The notes beneath the pieces were generated by a model that was not told the DNA's origin, made no database searches, and saw only the letters and a program-made list of their open reading frames with translations. A stretch of 64,000 bases of DNA from Spirochaetia bacterium (GTDB lineage: Bacteria > Spirochaetota > Leptospiria > Leptospirales > Leptonemataceae): the NCBI GenBank assembly GCA_021413825.1, contig JAIOPQ010000001.1, positions 24,319 through 88,318 on the forward strand, in the 5' to 3' direction. Within the stretch, counting starts at the first letter, position 1. Each line of letters starts with the position of its first letter. Positions 9,661 through 19,706 of the stretch are shown here, in pieces. Both the position numbers and the translations under genes were made by a program.

Positions 9661-10402
9661 GCAGCACTTCCTCCGTTAGCGCCAGATATTCCTGCGCAAC
9701 TCGATTGCTCGGCTCATATTCAAAGACAGTTTGCTTCATTAGAAATGCTTCCTCTACTGCAACCAGTCTTGATATCTTTGTCTCAAAGATTGAAATATAT
9801 TCCTGAATCGGTTCTATCATAGCATGCGTAATTGCAGTGCGCGGATTGTACATTGTCAAAACGCCACCCAAAATTCTCAACTTTGTATTATAACGACCCT
9901 GCACGGCCTTCAACGTAGAAGAGAGTGCTGCAAGTCCATCGAGCGAGAACTTTGCGGTTTGCAAAGGTACAATTACATGCGTGGAAGCAACGAACGCATT
10001 GACCGTAATCATTCCCAGATTTGGCGGACAATCAATGATTACAAACTCATGTGGAAGTGGTTGCGCCGTCATAGCCTCAGATAGTCTGAAGAATCCATCG
10101 ATTGCCCCGGAAATTAAGCTGTCGATTTCTGCCAGGTGAATAGTGGCTGGAATCACATCCAGATTTGCATTTCGAGTTTCATGAACTAGTTGGGCTAATG
10201 GACGTTTTTCTTTGAGTGCTGCATATACTGTTCGTTCAAGTGGAAGGTCGCCCTCAAGAAAGATGGAGCTTGCGTTCGCCTGAACATCGACATCGATTAG
10301 CAGGACTTTATTCTTCCGTGAAAGTGAATCTGCAATATGAACGGCTGTTGTAGTCTTCCCCACTCCGCCTTTAGAATTTGCAACAGCAATGACTGCTTTC
10401 AC
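9641..10402 (-). CDS. ParA/MinD-family ATPase
   Basis: Deviant Walker A MKAVIAVANSKGGVGKTTTAVHIADSL; FVIIDCPPNLGMITVNAF; LLIDVDVQANAS. Confidence 0.9.
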   Translation of the reverse strand: MKAVIAVANSKGGVGKTTTAVHIADSLSRKNKVLLIDVDVQANASSIFLEGDLPLERTVYAALKEKRPLAQLVHETRNANLDVIPATIHLAEIDSLISGAIDGFFRLSEAMTAQPLPHEFVIIDCPPNLGMITVNAFVASTHVIVPLQTAKFSLDGLAALSSTLKAVQGRYNTKLRILGGVLTMYNPRTAITHAMIEPIQEYISIFETKISRLVAVEEAFLMKQTVFEYEPSNRVAQEYLALTEEVLRGIEKG

Positions 10403-12318
10403 GGACGTTCCACCGCAGTTGGCTCAACACCGAACATTGCCTTCCATTTTGAATCCACGAGTCGAATGGTCGCATCGTCCATTAGATTCTCTTCCGGCCA
10501 TTCACGTTCGTATCCGTCTGCCCTGTTCTTTGAGGTTGCGTCCAGAATTGCAATTGTTCCGGCCTTCTTATTTGAAATCAGTTTCAAGTCCCGGAGCACA
10601 TCCGTATTTCCAAATAATTTCCAGAGCACAAGCGACCCATTTGTAGGCGAATCTTTGCCGTCAATTAGAAGTATAACAGTGCACGGAAGCTCCTCGACCT
10701 CAGCGAGGCTCAAGGCGTTTGCTATCCGTTCTGGGAGCTTACCACTTTCGCCCTTGTCAATGGCGAGTATCAGCACCGGATTGCGCAGATTCTCACCAAA
10801 CAAACTAGAATGGGTCACAGATACACCGCTGGCCGTGAGTTTTGTTATCCAATCCGAAACGATCCCGGCACGCCTGTCCAATGGCGCATAACGTATGTTG
10901 ATGGTTTCAGTTATTTCTTCCGGGGTTTTTGTCGTAACGTCTATTCCAAGCTTTCCGCCAAATAGAGGACGAATTCCGCTGTGATCAAGCTGATCAAGAA
11001 CACCTTCCGTAATCATAAGATCCGTTTGCAGATCAAGTCTGTCCAGGATGTGCTCTAACAGAGCCGGTTGATTCTTGTGCAAATCAACATCTGCATCCAC
11101 TACAATGAGCATCTTTGAAAAACTCATCTGGGAAAATCCCCAGAGATGACTCATTAGCTTGCGACCTTGAAATGGAAATGTCTTTTCCATTGCAAGCACA
11201 GCACAATTATGAAAGCAACCATCCCAGGGAAGCATCTGATCTTTGACTTCCGGTGCAATAAATGCAAGCATCGGTAAAAACAAACGCTCCACTGCGCGTG
11301 CTAAATAACAATCCTCCTGCGGACTGCGGCCCACAACGGTGGCCGGGAAAATTGCATTCTTGCGCATTGTTACAGCGGTTATGTGAAAACGTGGGAACGG
11401 TTCGATTGGAGTATAGTATCCTGTATGGTCCCCGAATGGACCTTCCGGGACCAAATCATCTGGATCGACGTATCCCTCTAAAATGATTTCAGCGTCCGCT
11501 GGAACTTCAAGATCATTTGTTTTGCATTTTACAACTGGAACACCACTACCGCGAACAAACCCGGCCATCAGAAGTTCATAGAGTCCAGGCGGGAGCGGAG
11601 CAATCGCAGAAAAAGGAATCGACGGATCCCCACCGAATACGACCGCAACGGGCATACGTTGCTTAGCCTTGCGATACTGTCCAAAAAAGTGCGATCCATC
11701 CTTGTGAATCTGCCAGTGCATGATTGCGGTTTTTTTGTCCAGGATCTGAATGCGATAGAGTCCTAGATTCTTTGTTTGTTCATGGAGGGAACGGGTGAGC
11801 GTCATTCCGAATGTGATAAATCGGCCCCCATCTTTGGGCCAGGATTTCAGAATAGGCAGTGCATCCAGATCTATCTGATCGCCAGTCCATACAATCTCCT
11901 GGCATGCAGCTTTCCCGAATCGTTTTTTCTTGGGTGGGAATTTTAGGATGCGATTGGCCTGGCCTGCAAGCGCGGCAAACGCGCCCAGGCTTGCAGGAGG
12001 CTTCAATTGCAATAGCTTCATGAGTTCGCGCAGTTCAGATGCAATTTCAACGAGCATTCCTTTACTTTCAGGCGTCCGTCTACGATTCAGTGAAAGCTCA
12101 AGTCGTTTATCAGACCCATATGCATTGATTAAAACTGGAAGCGAACTGCCTTCTACGTTCTCGAATAGCAATGCCTTCCCGCCTCCGGGTGAGCGAATCT
12201 GACGAAAATAGATTTCCGAAATTTCAAGATCACGCGACACGGGCGTTTGTATCCGCACCAATTCGTTTTCTGCCTCGAGCACTTTGATGAAGTCCGTTAA
12301 GTTTCGGTATGATTGCAT
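10399..12318 (-). CDS. UbiD-family decarboxylase
   Basis: MQSYRNLTDFIKVLEAENELVRIQTPVSRDLEISEI; EGPFGDHTGYYTPIEPFPRFHITAVTMRKNAIFPATVVGRSPQED. Confidence 0.9.
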   Translation of the reverse strand: MQSYRNLTDFIKVLEAENELVRIQTPVSRDLEISEIYFRQIRSPGGGKALLFENVEGSSLPVLINAYGSDKRLELSLNRRRTPESKGMLVEIASELRELMKLLQLKPPASLGAFAALAGQANRILKFPPKKKRFGKAACQEIVWTGDQIDLDALPILKSWPKDGGRFITFGMTLTRSLHEQTKNLGLYRIQILDKKTAIMHWQIHKDGSHFFGQYRKAKQRMPVAVVFGGDPSIPFSAIAPLPPGLYELLMAGFVRGSGVPVVKCKTNDLEVPADAEIILEGYVDPDDLVPEGPFGDHTGYYTPIEPFPRFHITAVTMRKNAIFPATVVGRSPQEDCYLARAVERLFLPMLAFIAPEVKDQMLPWDGCFHNCAVLAMEKTFPFQGRKLMSHLWGFSQMSFSKMLIVVDADVDLHKNQPALLEHILDRLDLQTDLMITEGVLDQLDHSGIRPLFGGKLGIDVTTKTPEEITETINIRYAPLDRRAGIVSDWITKLTASGVSVTHSSLFGENLRNPVLILAIDKGESGKLPERIANALSLAEVEELPCTVILLIDGKDSPTNGSLVLWKLFGNTDVLRDLKLISNKKAGTIAILDATSKNRADGYEREWPEENLMDDATIRLVDSKWKAMFGVEPTAVERP

Positions 12319-12331
12319 TGTGACCGATTTA

Positions 12332-12763
12332 CTATTTGCGCGCGAGCACGCCAGAGAATTGAAGCACGGCCCTTGATTGTTTTTGGTCCTGCTCTTCCAG
12401 TGAAATATGGCATCTGCTGTCGTCCATTGCCTGGAGGACTATTTTATGCGTTCCAGAGGCAATAGTAGCAAGGTCAGCTTCAAACCTTGCCTCTTCCAAC
12501 CCCAGATTGAAATCCGGAAATGCATCCGGCAATCGGGCGAATGGTGACCGAATCATTGAGATCAACTTTTCCTTGAACGGCAGTCTGCGTGTGCGAAGCG
12601 CGCTAATTGCAAGGCCCTCCGATTTGCAGCGAATCTTGAGTTTGATCTGCGCATCTTCTGGCCAGTCTACGTAACCATGCGTGCCGATTCCTTTCCAGCT
12701 TCCATTGAAGTAATCTGAAAATCCAGAAGCATCTTTAAAATGGCGAAAGATGGTTTCAGTCAT
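12332..12763 (-). CDS. Hypothetical protein
   Basis: ORF between two operon genes; likely start MTETIFRHFKDASG at 12763, overlapping the LptF/G gene end. Confidence 0.55.
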   Translation of the reverse strand: MTETIFRHFKDASGFSDYFNGSWKGIGTHGYVDWPEDAQIKLKIRCKSEGLAISALRTRRLPFKEKLISMIRSPFARLPDAFPDFNLGLEEARFEADLATIASGTHKIVLQAMDDSRCHISLEEQDQKQSRAVLQFSGVLARK

Positions 12764-13857
12764 TTGCGATTCTTCCATACCATGTAGGCGGCCGCAGTTA
12801 AGAATCCAAGGGTTGGTGTCCAGGCAGCAACTGAGGGCCAGACTACGCCGTTGTTTCCCATGCTGGACATGAGTCCCGCACCCAGGTAATAAATCAAGAT
12901 TGTAATAACAGAAAGTAGTAGAGCCCGGACCAGCGGACCTGCAGACCTATGATTCCCCCCTGCACCAGCAATCGATGCAATGACCGCAACTATGAAACAG
13001 AAAAACGGAAATGCTATGAGCGAGTGAAACTGAACCTCATATGTTGTTACAGTAAAACCAAGCCTGGTTTTTTTTCTGATTTCACGAAATAGTTCAAATA
13101 CATTCAGCTCTGTTGGGTCGCGCAGCGGATTTTCAAAGAAGTCATAGTCATCTGGAAACTTCTCTGTCAGTTCATCATGCATCACAATGGAAGCTATGCT
13201 AATATCCGGGTTGAATTTCATCTCTCTGACGTTCTTAAATTTCCATGAATCGGTTTCAGGCGAGTACTGACCGGAATTTGCCTGGATCATTCGTACAGGT
13301 TTTCCATCTGTAATCTTGATGTAGTTAAAACCGCCTTTAATAGCCTTCTCTTTGCGATCCAGATAGTAGATAAAATAATATCCTTCCCGCCCACGCAGGT
13401 TTCTTTGCCACACTAAATCTTTAACAGTTGCAGTGTCCTTCTTGAAGATAGCCTGTTCTTCTGCTGCGAGTCGATTGGATGGCGTTACAACAAAATTCTG
13501 AAATAAGAATAATGTTACAACCAGACCGCCTGCAAAAATCCATATGGGAGCAACCGCTCGATAGAATGAAACGCCGGCCGAAAAAATGGCCACAAGCTCG
13601 CGCGACACACTGAACTGTGAAACTATAAAGCAAACCGCAAACATCACAGCCATCGGCAATACAAATGCTACTACAGAAGGCACTGAATACAAAAGGTACA
13701 GATAAATATGATACTTTGGAACGCGCGTTTCGATTTTAACTGTGTCAAGGGCCAGGAAGATCAGCCAGAACAACGCAAGACCGGTCAGCGAAAATACAAA
13801 CGATTTCAGGAATTCAAAGAATAGATAGCGGTCAAGGATCGAGAGTCTTTTAAACAT
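12760..13857 (-). CDS. LptF/LptG family permease
   Basis: LSILDRYLFFEFLKSFVFSLTGLALFWLIFLALDTV; six-TM layout with internal periplasmic domain. Confidence 0.85.
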   Translation of the reverse strand: MFKRLSILDRYLFFEFLKSFVFSLTGLALFWLIFLALDTVKIETRVPKYHIYLYLLYSVPSVVAFVLPMAVMFAVCFIVSQFSVSRELVAIFSAGVSFYRAVAPIWIFAGGLVVTLFLFQNFVVTPSNRLAAEEQAIFKKDTATVKDLVWQRNLRGREGYYFIYYLDRKEKAIKGGFNYIKITDGKPVRMIQANSGQYSPETDSWKFKNVREMKFNPDISIASIVMHDELTEKFPDDYDFFENPLRDPTELNVFELFREIRKKTRLGFTVTTYEVQFHSLIAFPFFCFIVAVIASIAGAGGNHRSAGPLVRALLLSVITILIYYLGAGLMSSMGNNGVVWPSVAAWTPTLGFLTAAAYMVWKNRK

Positions 13858-14651
13858 CAGGCTCGAGCAAATAATTGCGTGGGATCAAATAGAATAGCGT
13901 CAACTGGAAACCCAAGTAACCAGGCCGCAGTTGCCATGGCCACTCCAGCAAGAATTGGGACTTCAAGATTATCATCCAGAAAACCGTTTAAGCGATTGTT
14001 GGAAAAAAATTCAGTTACGGCCGCAACCACTCCGCCAGCGAAAAGAATTGAAAGGAATGACCATTTAACTTCACCCACTAACGAATAGGCTGCAAGTCGG
14101 AGTGCATTTGGGAAATGCAAACTGATAAGCCAGGTGTGCAATGCAGAAAACAAGAATGCGGCCAAAAATCCCACCAGGAAAAATCCAAACATCCCTTCCA
14201 GGGATTTCGAATTCCAAAAACGAATCCGGCCAAACCGCCCACCAATGTAGGCTGCGGCTGGATCTCCAAGCATCAAGAAGGTGCAGGCACAACCGGCGAT
14301 TAGATCCTGCGTAAAAGTAAACAGCAATAGCGTTGCAGTCAGGTAAGGGACGGTTGCATTCATGCGACCCTTCTCCTGCTCTTTGAGGAGTGGGCCTGCA
14401 AAACGAATAAACAGATCGTTCATGCCATCGTATTTGAAGCGAAGCAGATCTACTATAATCAAAGTTGCAAGCATGATTACATTGAGCGACAGACCAACAA
14501 TCCTGGTTGCATGGATGTACCTGGAGTCAAGTAACACCATTGGATCAAAGTAGAAGAAGGCTGGCACGAGTAGTCCCAGCATATGCCAGAGTTTTCGCTT
14601 GAAGTTAAACGAGAATTGGACCGCTCTGGGCTGCACGCTGATCCATTTCAT
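13857..14651 (-). CDS. Polyprenol/dolichol/phytol kinase-like or CDP-DAG synthase-like membrane protein
   Basis: FKRKLWHMLGLLVPAFFYF; LGDPAAAYIGGRFGRIRFWNSKSLEGMFGFFLVGFLAAF; VAAVTEFFSNNRLNGFLDDNLEVPILAG. Confidence 0.75.
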   Translation of the reverse strand: MKWISVQPRAVQFSFNFKRKLWHMLGLLVPAFFYFDPMVLLDSRYIHATRIVGLSLNVIMLATLIIVDLLRFKYDGMNDLFIRFAGPLLKEQEKGRMNATVPYLTATLLLFTFTQDLIAGCACTFLMLGDPAAAYIGGRFGRIRFWNSKSLEGMFGFFLVGFLAAFLFSALHTWLISLHFPNALRLAAYSLVGEVKWSFLSILFAGGVVAAVTEFFSNNRLNGFLDDNLEVPILAGVAMATAAWLLGFPVDAILFDPTQLFARA

Positions 14652-14699
14652 TCGCGCCAGTGTACCGTCAGCCCTGCATTCTTCCAGAACAATTCAAGC

Positions 14700-14729
14700 T
14701 TGACAGAGTCTCTTCGCAGAACGTATATT
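14700..14729 (+). promoter_or_regulatory. Sigma70-type promoter: TTGACA, 18-nt spacer, TATATT
   Basis: -35 TTGACA 14700-14705, -10 TATATT 14724-14729, directly upstream of the GTG at 14737. Confidence 0.65.
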
Positions 14730-14736
14730 TCGAATT

Positions 14737-15138
14737 GTGAAGCTTCGCGCCGTACATCTAATTCGCCATGTAGAGCGCGTCGACCGCGACCTTGAAGAAT
14801 TACGTCGCCTGGAACAAAGCCTCAAAGAGGATCGCGGTTATGCTGCGCGCCTGCGCGATTCCTTGATCGATGAAACCATGCGGCTTGAGCAAATCAAGAA
14901 TCGCATTATGTCCCAGGTTGTTAAAGCCCCGCTTGAACTCCCTTCAGAAGATCCCGTAGAACGCCAACTTGCAGCCATCGAAGCTGGAACCCGTAAGCCA
15001 GAGCTTGTCATTCCGGCAGCGTCCAATCGCGCTGAGAAACATGCAGAAGAGAAGCGGCTGCCCCGGGCTAAAGATGAGAAGAAAGTCGTAGCAGACTCAG
15101 GTAAGAAGCGCGCCTCCTTCGATTTCAAATACGACTGA
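14737..15138 (+). CDS. Coiled-coil hypothetical protein
   Basis: MKLRAVHLIRHVERVDRDLEELRRLEQSLKEDRG..., GTG start. Confidence 0.55.
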   Translation: MKLRAVHLIRHVERVDRDLEELRRLEQSLKEDRGYAARLRDSLIDETMRLEQIKNRIMSQVVKAPLELPSEDPVERQLAAIEAGTRKPELVIPAASNRAEKHAEEKRLPRAKDEKKVVADSGKKRASFDFKYD

Positions 15139-15197
15139 ACCGTCAGGATAGCCTGGGATTCTGGTTGCCGCCCAGGGCACCAGGGCGAAAGCATGCA

Positions 15198-16607
15198 ATG
15201 CCTCAATTTTCCCGTTCCGTTTTTGTACTCACAATACTTGCACTTTCACTCTCCGTATCTGCCTGCAGGAATGACTGGCAGGTGCTATCCGAATTCGACG
15301 GCGGAAAAGTGACCCGTGGTGAAATCCGCAGCGCCTTTAAACTCATGGATGGCCAGGCCGGCCTTGAGATGCAGGATCGCGTTCTAACTGATCTTTCCCT
15401 CTTAAAAATTACAGCCCTTGAAGCAAGCAAGCAGGGGCTTGATAAGGGTGACGAATTTCAAAAACGCATGCAGGTTTTTGAAAAACTTGCATACATGGGC
15501 GCGCTTGAGCAAGAGCTCATTGGCCAGAGCAAGAAAAAGAAGTTCAAGCTAATGGAACTTCAATTTGCATATTTGCAAGAACCAACCAAGCCACAGAAGC
15601 GCAAAGAAGAAGCGGAAGATCTGGCAAAAAAGCTAAATGCAGCTTCCGATTCTGACGCACAAAAACTAATTCTCCAGAAAACTGAAAACAAGCGCTATGG
15701 AATCCTGGGCGGATACGTTGATCCACTCTGCGTTTCCTGTAATCCAAATCCGTATGCCTTCATTACAGACGCTGCGGCCAAAGCAGATGGTAAGTTCGTA
15801 GTAGTGGAAGATCCAAACGGTTTTTGGATCGTGCGTCGCATAAATGAGAAAGAATACTCTGGCGATGATGTGCGTGCCGTATTTGAAGCCTACTGGAAGA
15901 AGACAATGCGAATCGCTCGCGCAACTCTTCCTACGCTTCCAGACAACCAGGAACGCAAAGAATTCGAAAGTGCACTACTTGGAGAACCTCAGATAGAACA
16001 AATGGCCAAACAACAATCTGAACAACTCGTTAAACGCGAGTCGCAAGGCCTTTTGCAAAAGCGTATTGAAGAAAGAAAAACTAAACTGGGTTATGAAGCT
16101 CTGCCGGGCATGCGCGCATACTTTGAAAACAAAGATGCCAAAGCCCTGCCTGGGCCAGATGCGGGATTCAAGCTCTCAGGCAAAACAATTCTTTTGAGCG
16201 ACCTGATGGTTGGTCTACCAGATGACCTTTCTCCGGACAAACGCCCCATTATTCAACAAGTCCTGCTCCCGTACGAAGTGCTAAAAGATGACGAACTGCA
16301 AAAGGACACGTTGAACTCTGCTCAGTATTCTTTCCTGAAAGACTGGAATCGCAATAACCAGCTTGCAATCCTGTTTCTCGGAAAACAAAAAATACCGGAA
16401 GTAACAGAACAAGAAATCATGGATCGCTTTAAGCTGCGTCAGTTTGACGAATTCAAAAACCAATCTCTGGGTGCAGTGCGCGATCGCCTGAAAGCAGAGA
16501 TTGAATCAGGAAACCGTCAGGCGTTCATGAAAAAGACCCAGGAAGAACTTTCCAAGAAGTACAACCTGAAAATGTACAAAGACAAACTGAAAGGTGGCGA
16601 ACTGTAG
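15198..16607 (+). CDS. Lipoprotein, SurA/PpiC-like chaperone or peptidyl-prolyl isomerase
   Basis: VFVLTILALSLSVSAC lipobox; VLSEFDGGKVTRGEIRSAFKLMDGQ; conserved layout of SurA-like chaperones. Confidence 0.6.
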   Translation: MPQFSRSVFVLTILALSLSVSACRNDWQVLSEFDGGKVTRGEIRSAFKLMDGQAGLEMQDRVLTDLSLLKITALEASKQGLDKGDEFQKRMQVFEKLAYMGALEQELIGQSKKKKFKLMELQFAYLQEPTKPQKRKEEAEDLAKKLNAASDSDAQKLILQKTENKRYGILGGYVDPLCVSCNPNPYAFITDAAAKADGKFVVVEDPNGFWIVRRINEKEYSGDDVRAVFEAYWKKTMRIARATLPTLPDNQERKEFESALLGEPQIEQMAKQQSEQLVKRESQGLLQKRIEERKTKLGYEALPGMRAYFENKDAKALPGPDAGFKLSGKTILLSDLMVGLPDDLSPDKRPIIQQVLLPYEVLKDDELQKDTLNSAQYSFLKDWNRNNQLAILFLGKQKIPEVTEQEIMDRFKLRQFDEFKNQSLGAVRDRLKAEIESGNRQAFMKKTQEELSKKYNLKMYKDKLKGGEL

Positions 16608-16615
16608 TCGGGCCA

Positions 16616-17065
16616 ATGCCCATTCAGGAATGCCTTACCGACGCATACCCTCTGGACCTGCTCTTGCTTGCAGATCCGGAGGAGTCTGTGGTCCGGTCGT
16701 ATCTCAACCGAAGCTCCTGCTTCACCTTAGTAACTGAAGATAAAGTCGTTGGTGGGTATTTGCTTTTGCCTACGCGACCCAGGACCATTGAACTTGTAAA
16801 TATTGCGGTGTATGAGGAATATCAACGCCGTGGGTTTGCGAAACAAATGATTGAGCATGCCAAAGAGCAGGCGAGAATCACAGGCTATCACACAATGGAA
16901 GTCGGCACAGCTACAACGAGTTTTGGACCGCTTGCCCTGTATCAGAGAATGGGGTTTCGGATCACTGGAATCGACTATGATTTCTTTGTGCGTCATTACA
17001 AGGAATCCATCTACGACGATGGAGTCCTCTGCAGAGATATGTTGCGGCTTTCACTCGATCTTTGA
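16616..17065 (+). CDS. GNAT-family N-acetyltransferase
   Basis: IELVNIAVYEEYQRRGFAKQMIEHAKEQARITGYHTMEVGTATTSFGPLALYQRMGFRITG. Confidence 0.85.
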   Translation: MPIQECLTDAYPLDLLLLADPEESVVRSYLNRSSCFTLVTEDKVVGGYLLLPTRPRTIELVNIAVYEEYQRRGFAKQMIEHAKEQARITGYHTMEVGTATTSFGPLALYQRMGFRITGIDYDFFVRHYKESIYDDGVLCRDMLRLSLDL

Positions 17066-17086
17066 AGATTGATCCAGGCATCTTGG

Positions 17087-17118
17087 GCCGGACATTCCTA
17101 AAATTTAGAATCTCCGGC
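17087..17118. terminator. Hairpin between convergent genes
   Basis: GCCGGACATTCCTAAA / TTTAGAATCTCCGGC near-perfect inverted repeat between the GNAT and DsbD-like genes. Confidence 0.5.
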
Positions 17119-17123
17119 TAACG

Positions 17124-18299
17124 TTAGTCGATCTTGATCTCTTTTAGTTCATCCAGAACAATTGACGGCGTTAGAATTTGCGGAAGGACCCTGGGTTCTT
17201 TTCCAGGGCCAGGATAGAATACATATAGCGGCACGCTGTTTCGATCGAATGCTGCAAGCGCGTTTGTAATCTCTGGGCTTTCAACCGTCCAGTCAGCCCG
17301 AAACAGAGCAACGCGCTTTGACTTGAATGCATCCATTACTTCGCGCTTGTCCAGCGCAACTCGTTCATTTACTTTGCAGGAAAGACACCAGTCCGCAGTA
17401 AAATCGACAAAAACTGGCCCGCGCAATCTTGCAGCTTCAAGACTCCTTGCGTCATAAGGCAACCAGGCTCCGTACGATATCTCAACATTGGATCGAGGAA
17501 TCGAATACTGAAACGCTACAAAGCCGGACGCAATCAGAAGCAGTAGAGCAACGATGCGCAAACGATTCCCGGTTGCAATTCCGTAGAAAAATGCAGCCCC
17601 TCCAGCGAACCAGAGAGCAACAAATAACCATGCAAGCGATGTGCGATCCGAGGCTCCAGAGAAAATCCAGATGATCCAGAATACGGCCGCAACCATGCAT
17701 AGCCCCAGAAATTGTTTGAGACGAATCATCCATGTTCCAGGCCTGGGGAGAAACCGAACGGATCCGGGAACCAGGCTTACAACCAGAAAGGGAAAAGCAA
17801 GTCCAAGACCGAGTGCTGTAAAGATCACGAAGCCTGCCAGAGGGCCTTCCGCTAGAGCAAAAGCAATTGCTGGACCCATAAAAGGAGCGCTGCATGGAGA
17901 AGCCACAAACACAGCTAGAACACCTGAGAAGAAGGCCTGGCCTACGCCGGGCGATGTTGCCTGCGATCCAGCTACACGCTGGACCCAGTAGCCCCATTCA
18001 AACACACCAAACAGATTGAGAGAGAGAATCAAGAATGCAATGGAAGTAAATGCCAGAAACACCGGCGATTGGAGCTGAAAGCCCCAGCCCAGTGCATGCC
18101 CCTGGGCACGTAAGACTGCCAGCAATCCAAACAGTAGCCAGAATGAAACTAGAATCCCAAAGAGATAAACTATCCCGTGGCTCCGTTTCTGTCCGCCCTC
18201 AAGAACATGTAGAATCTTAATGGAAAGTACTGGAAGTACGCATGGCATCAGGTTGAGCAGGATTCCGCCCAGAAATGCAAACAGGATATTTAATGCCAC
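17124..18299 (-). CDS. DsbD/CcdA-type membrane domain fused to thioredoxin-like domain
   Basis: FLGGILLNLMPCVLPVLSIKIL; ASPCSAPFMGPAIAFAL; FVDFTADWCLSCKVNERVAL. Confidence 0.85.
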   Translation of the reverse strand: MALNILFAFLGGILLNLMPCVLPVLSIKILHVLEGGQKRSHGIVYLFGILVSFWLLFGLLAVLRAQGHALGWGFQLQSPVFLAFTSIAFLILSLNLFGVFEWGYWVQRVAGSQATSPGVGQAFFSGVLAVFVASPCSAPFMGPAIAFALAEGPLAGFVIFTALGLGLAFPFLVVSLVPGSVRFLPRPGTWMIRLKQFLGLCMVAAVFWIIWIFSGASDRTSLAWLFVALWFAGGAAFFYGIATGNRLRIVALLLLIASGFVAFQYSIPRSNVEISYGAWLPYDARSLEAARLRGPVFVDFTADWCLSCKVNERVALDKREVMDAFKSKRVALFRADWTVESPEITNALAAFDRNSVPLYVFYPGPGKEPRVLPQILTPSIVLDELKEIKID

Positions 18300-18312
18300 C
18301 TAACGTAACTCC

Positions 18313-19626
18313 TCAAACTGCAAGCCCGCATTTGTTATTCCAGGCCTTCCACTGCAAATTGTATATCAAGCTCATCAACCCGGGATCTCTGGTTTCAAGT
18401 TTGAGCATTCGCGCAAGCACAAGGTCACCTTCATGGAATGCATTTTTTGTCAGATCGCCCGTATCTTTTGTCTGGTGCGCCTCGATATCCTTACGCATAA
18501 AATCATTTTCCAGTCTGTCGTATTCTTCACGAATCAGCTGGTGCATGCGGGGATAGTCGCGCAGGGCCCGTCTGTGCAATAGTTCATGGCGCCACCAGAG
18601 CGATGCATCTGGCGCGGCAGTTGGAACCCCGGCCAGAACTCCTGGATCGGCCGATCCAAAATAAACAGGCTTGAAGAGCGACAGACAGGGTGCAGCACTT
18701 CCAGTCAACCAGACTGTATGTTTTCCATTAGGTCTGAGCTCTGCAACCATTGAACCAGTAGTCTGACTGGGCGTGACCGGTCCTTTCGCATGCAAACACA
18801 CCGAGCCCATGCTCGATATTGTTGGAGAGAAACCAGGGCCATCATGTGCTCCGTGGCTGCGCAGTATTCCCATGGCAGTCCTGGCATCCAATTTTGAATT
18901 TGCCCGAACTCCCCCTTCCGTGGTTTGCCGACGAACCGTACACTTACTCATGTAGGTGAAGAATCGATCCGAAAACGCCTCGCGAAAACTCAAGTTAGCC
19001 CCGTGCTTCAGGCGCCCACTCTTCTCAGAAAACTCTCTGAGCCCTTTGGAAGAATCATCGAAGTCGGATTCAAGCGTTAGCCCATTTGAAATAGAACGAT
19101 AGTCCTTAACTTTCTTCAATGCCCAGTGTCTATCTACCGTTTCAAGTACGATAGCTGAAGTTGGATCTGCGATCAAAAATGAATTATGATAATAGAAATT
19201 CTTATCGTGATACCCACTCATAGCATCCTGACCGTATGTCTCGAGGTGATCGGTTATGCACTTTGCCGCTGCAGTTGCTGAGTCTGCGCGTTCAAGGGCT
19301 ATGCGAAGTAGATCCATGCCCAATAGCCCATTATTCTTTTTTGCGAACGGGATTCTGGTGAATACAGCCTCATTCCCGATTGCAACTCCCTTTTCATTTA
19401 CACCCATTTCAGCGCCCCAGATCCAGAAGGGTTTTGAAAGTATTACTTCAAAGGTGTGTTTTGCCTGGGGAATTTCAATGTAGGTAGCTTTGAGAGTTTT
19501 TTCTGAATGGTCTGCTGCACCAAATCGGACAATTGCCTGGGCCTCATTGGGTTCACGGTCAGAATTCTTTGCAAGGATGGTGTTTCCGGATGTTACGGAA
19601 GGAAGGGCGACGAAAGTATCACACAT
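18313..19626 (-). CDS. Secernin / C69-like peptidase family protein
   Basis: MCDTFVALPSVTSGNTILAKNSDREPNEAQ with Cys2 as the potential nucleophile; WIWGAEMGVNEKGVAIGNEAVFTR. Start at 19626 preferred. Confidence 0.8.
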   Translation of the reverse strand: MCDTFVALPSVTSGNTILAKNSDREPNEAQAIVRFGAADHSEKTLKATYIEIPQAKHTFEVILSKPFWIWGAEMGVNEKGVAIGNEAVFTRIPFAKKNNGLLGMDLLRIALERADSATAAAKCITDHLETYGQDAMSGYHDKNFYYHNSFLIADPTSAIVLETVDRHWALKKVKDYRSISNGLTLESDFDDSSKGLREFSEKSGRLKHGANLSFREAFSDRFFTYMSKCTVRRQTTEGGVRANSKLDARTAMGILRSHGAHDGPGFSPTISSMGSVCLHAKGPVTPSQTTGSMVAELRPNGKHTVWLTGSAAPCLSLFKPVYFGSADPGVLAGVPTAAPDASLWWRHELLHRRALRDYPRMHQLIREEYDRLENDFMRKDIEAHQTKDTGDLTKNAFHEGDLVLARMLKLETRDPGLMSLIYNLQWKAWNNKCGLAV

Positions 19627-19706
19627 GGACGAATCCTGGAGCATGCCTGCTTTTTTACACGCAGGATTTTGGTTTCCAGGGGTCGATCTTCAAGGTTTCT
19701 GACAGA

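Noticed and set aside
15150-15185. CCTGGG / CCCAGG inverted repeat before the SurA-like gene
   Set aside because: Only a 6-bp match, expected by chance in this composition.
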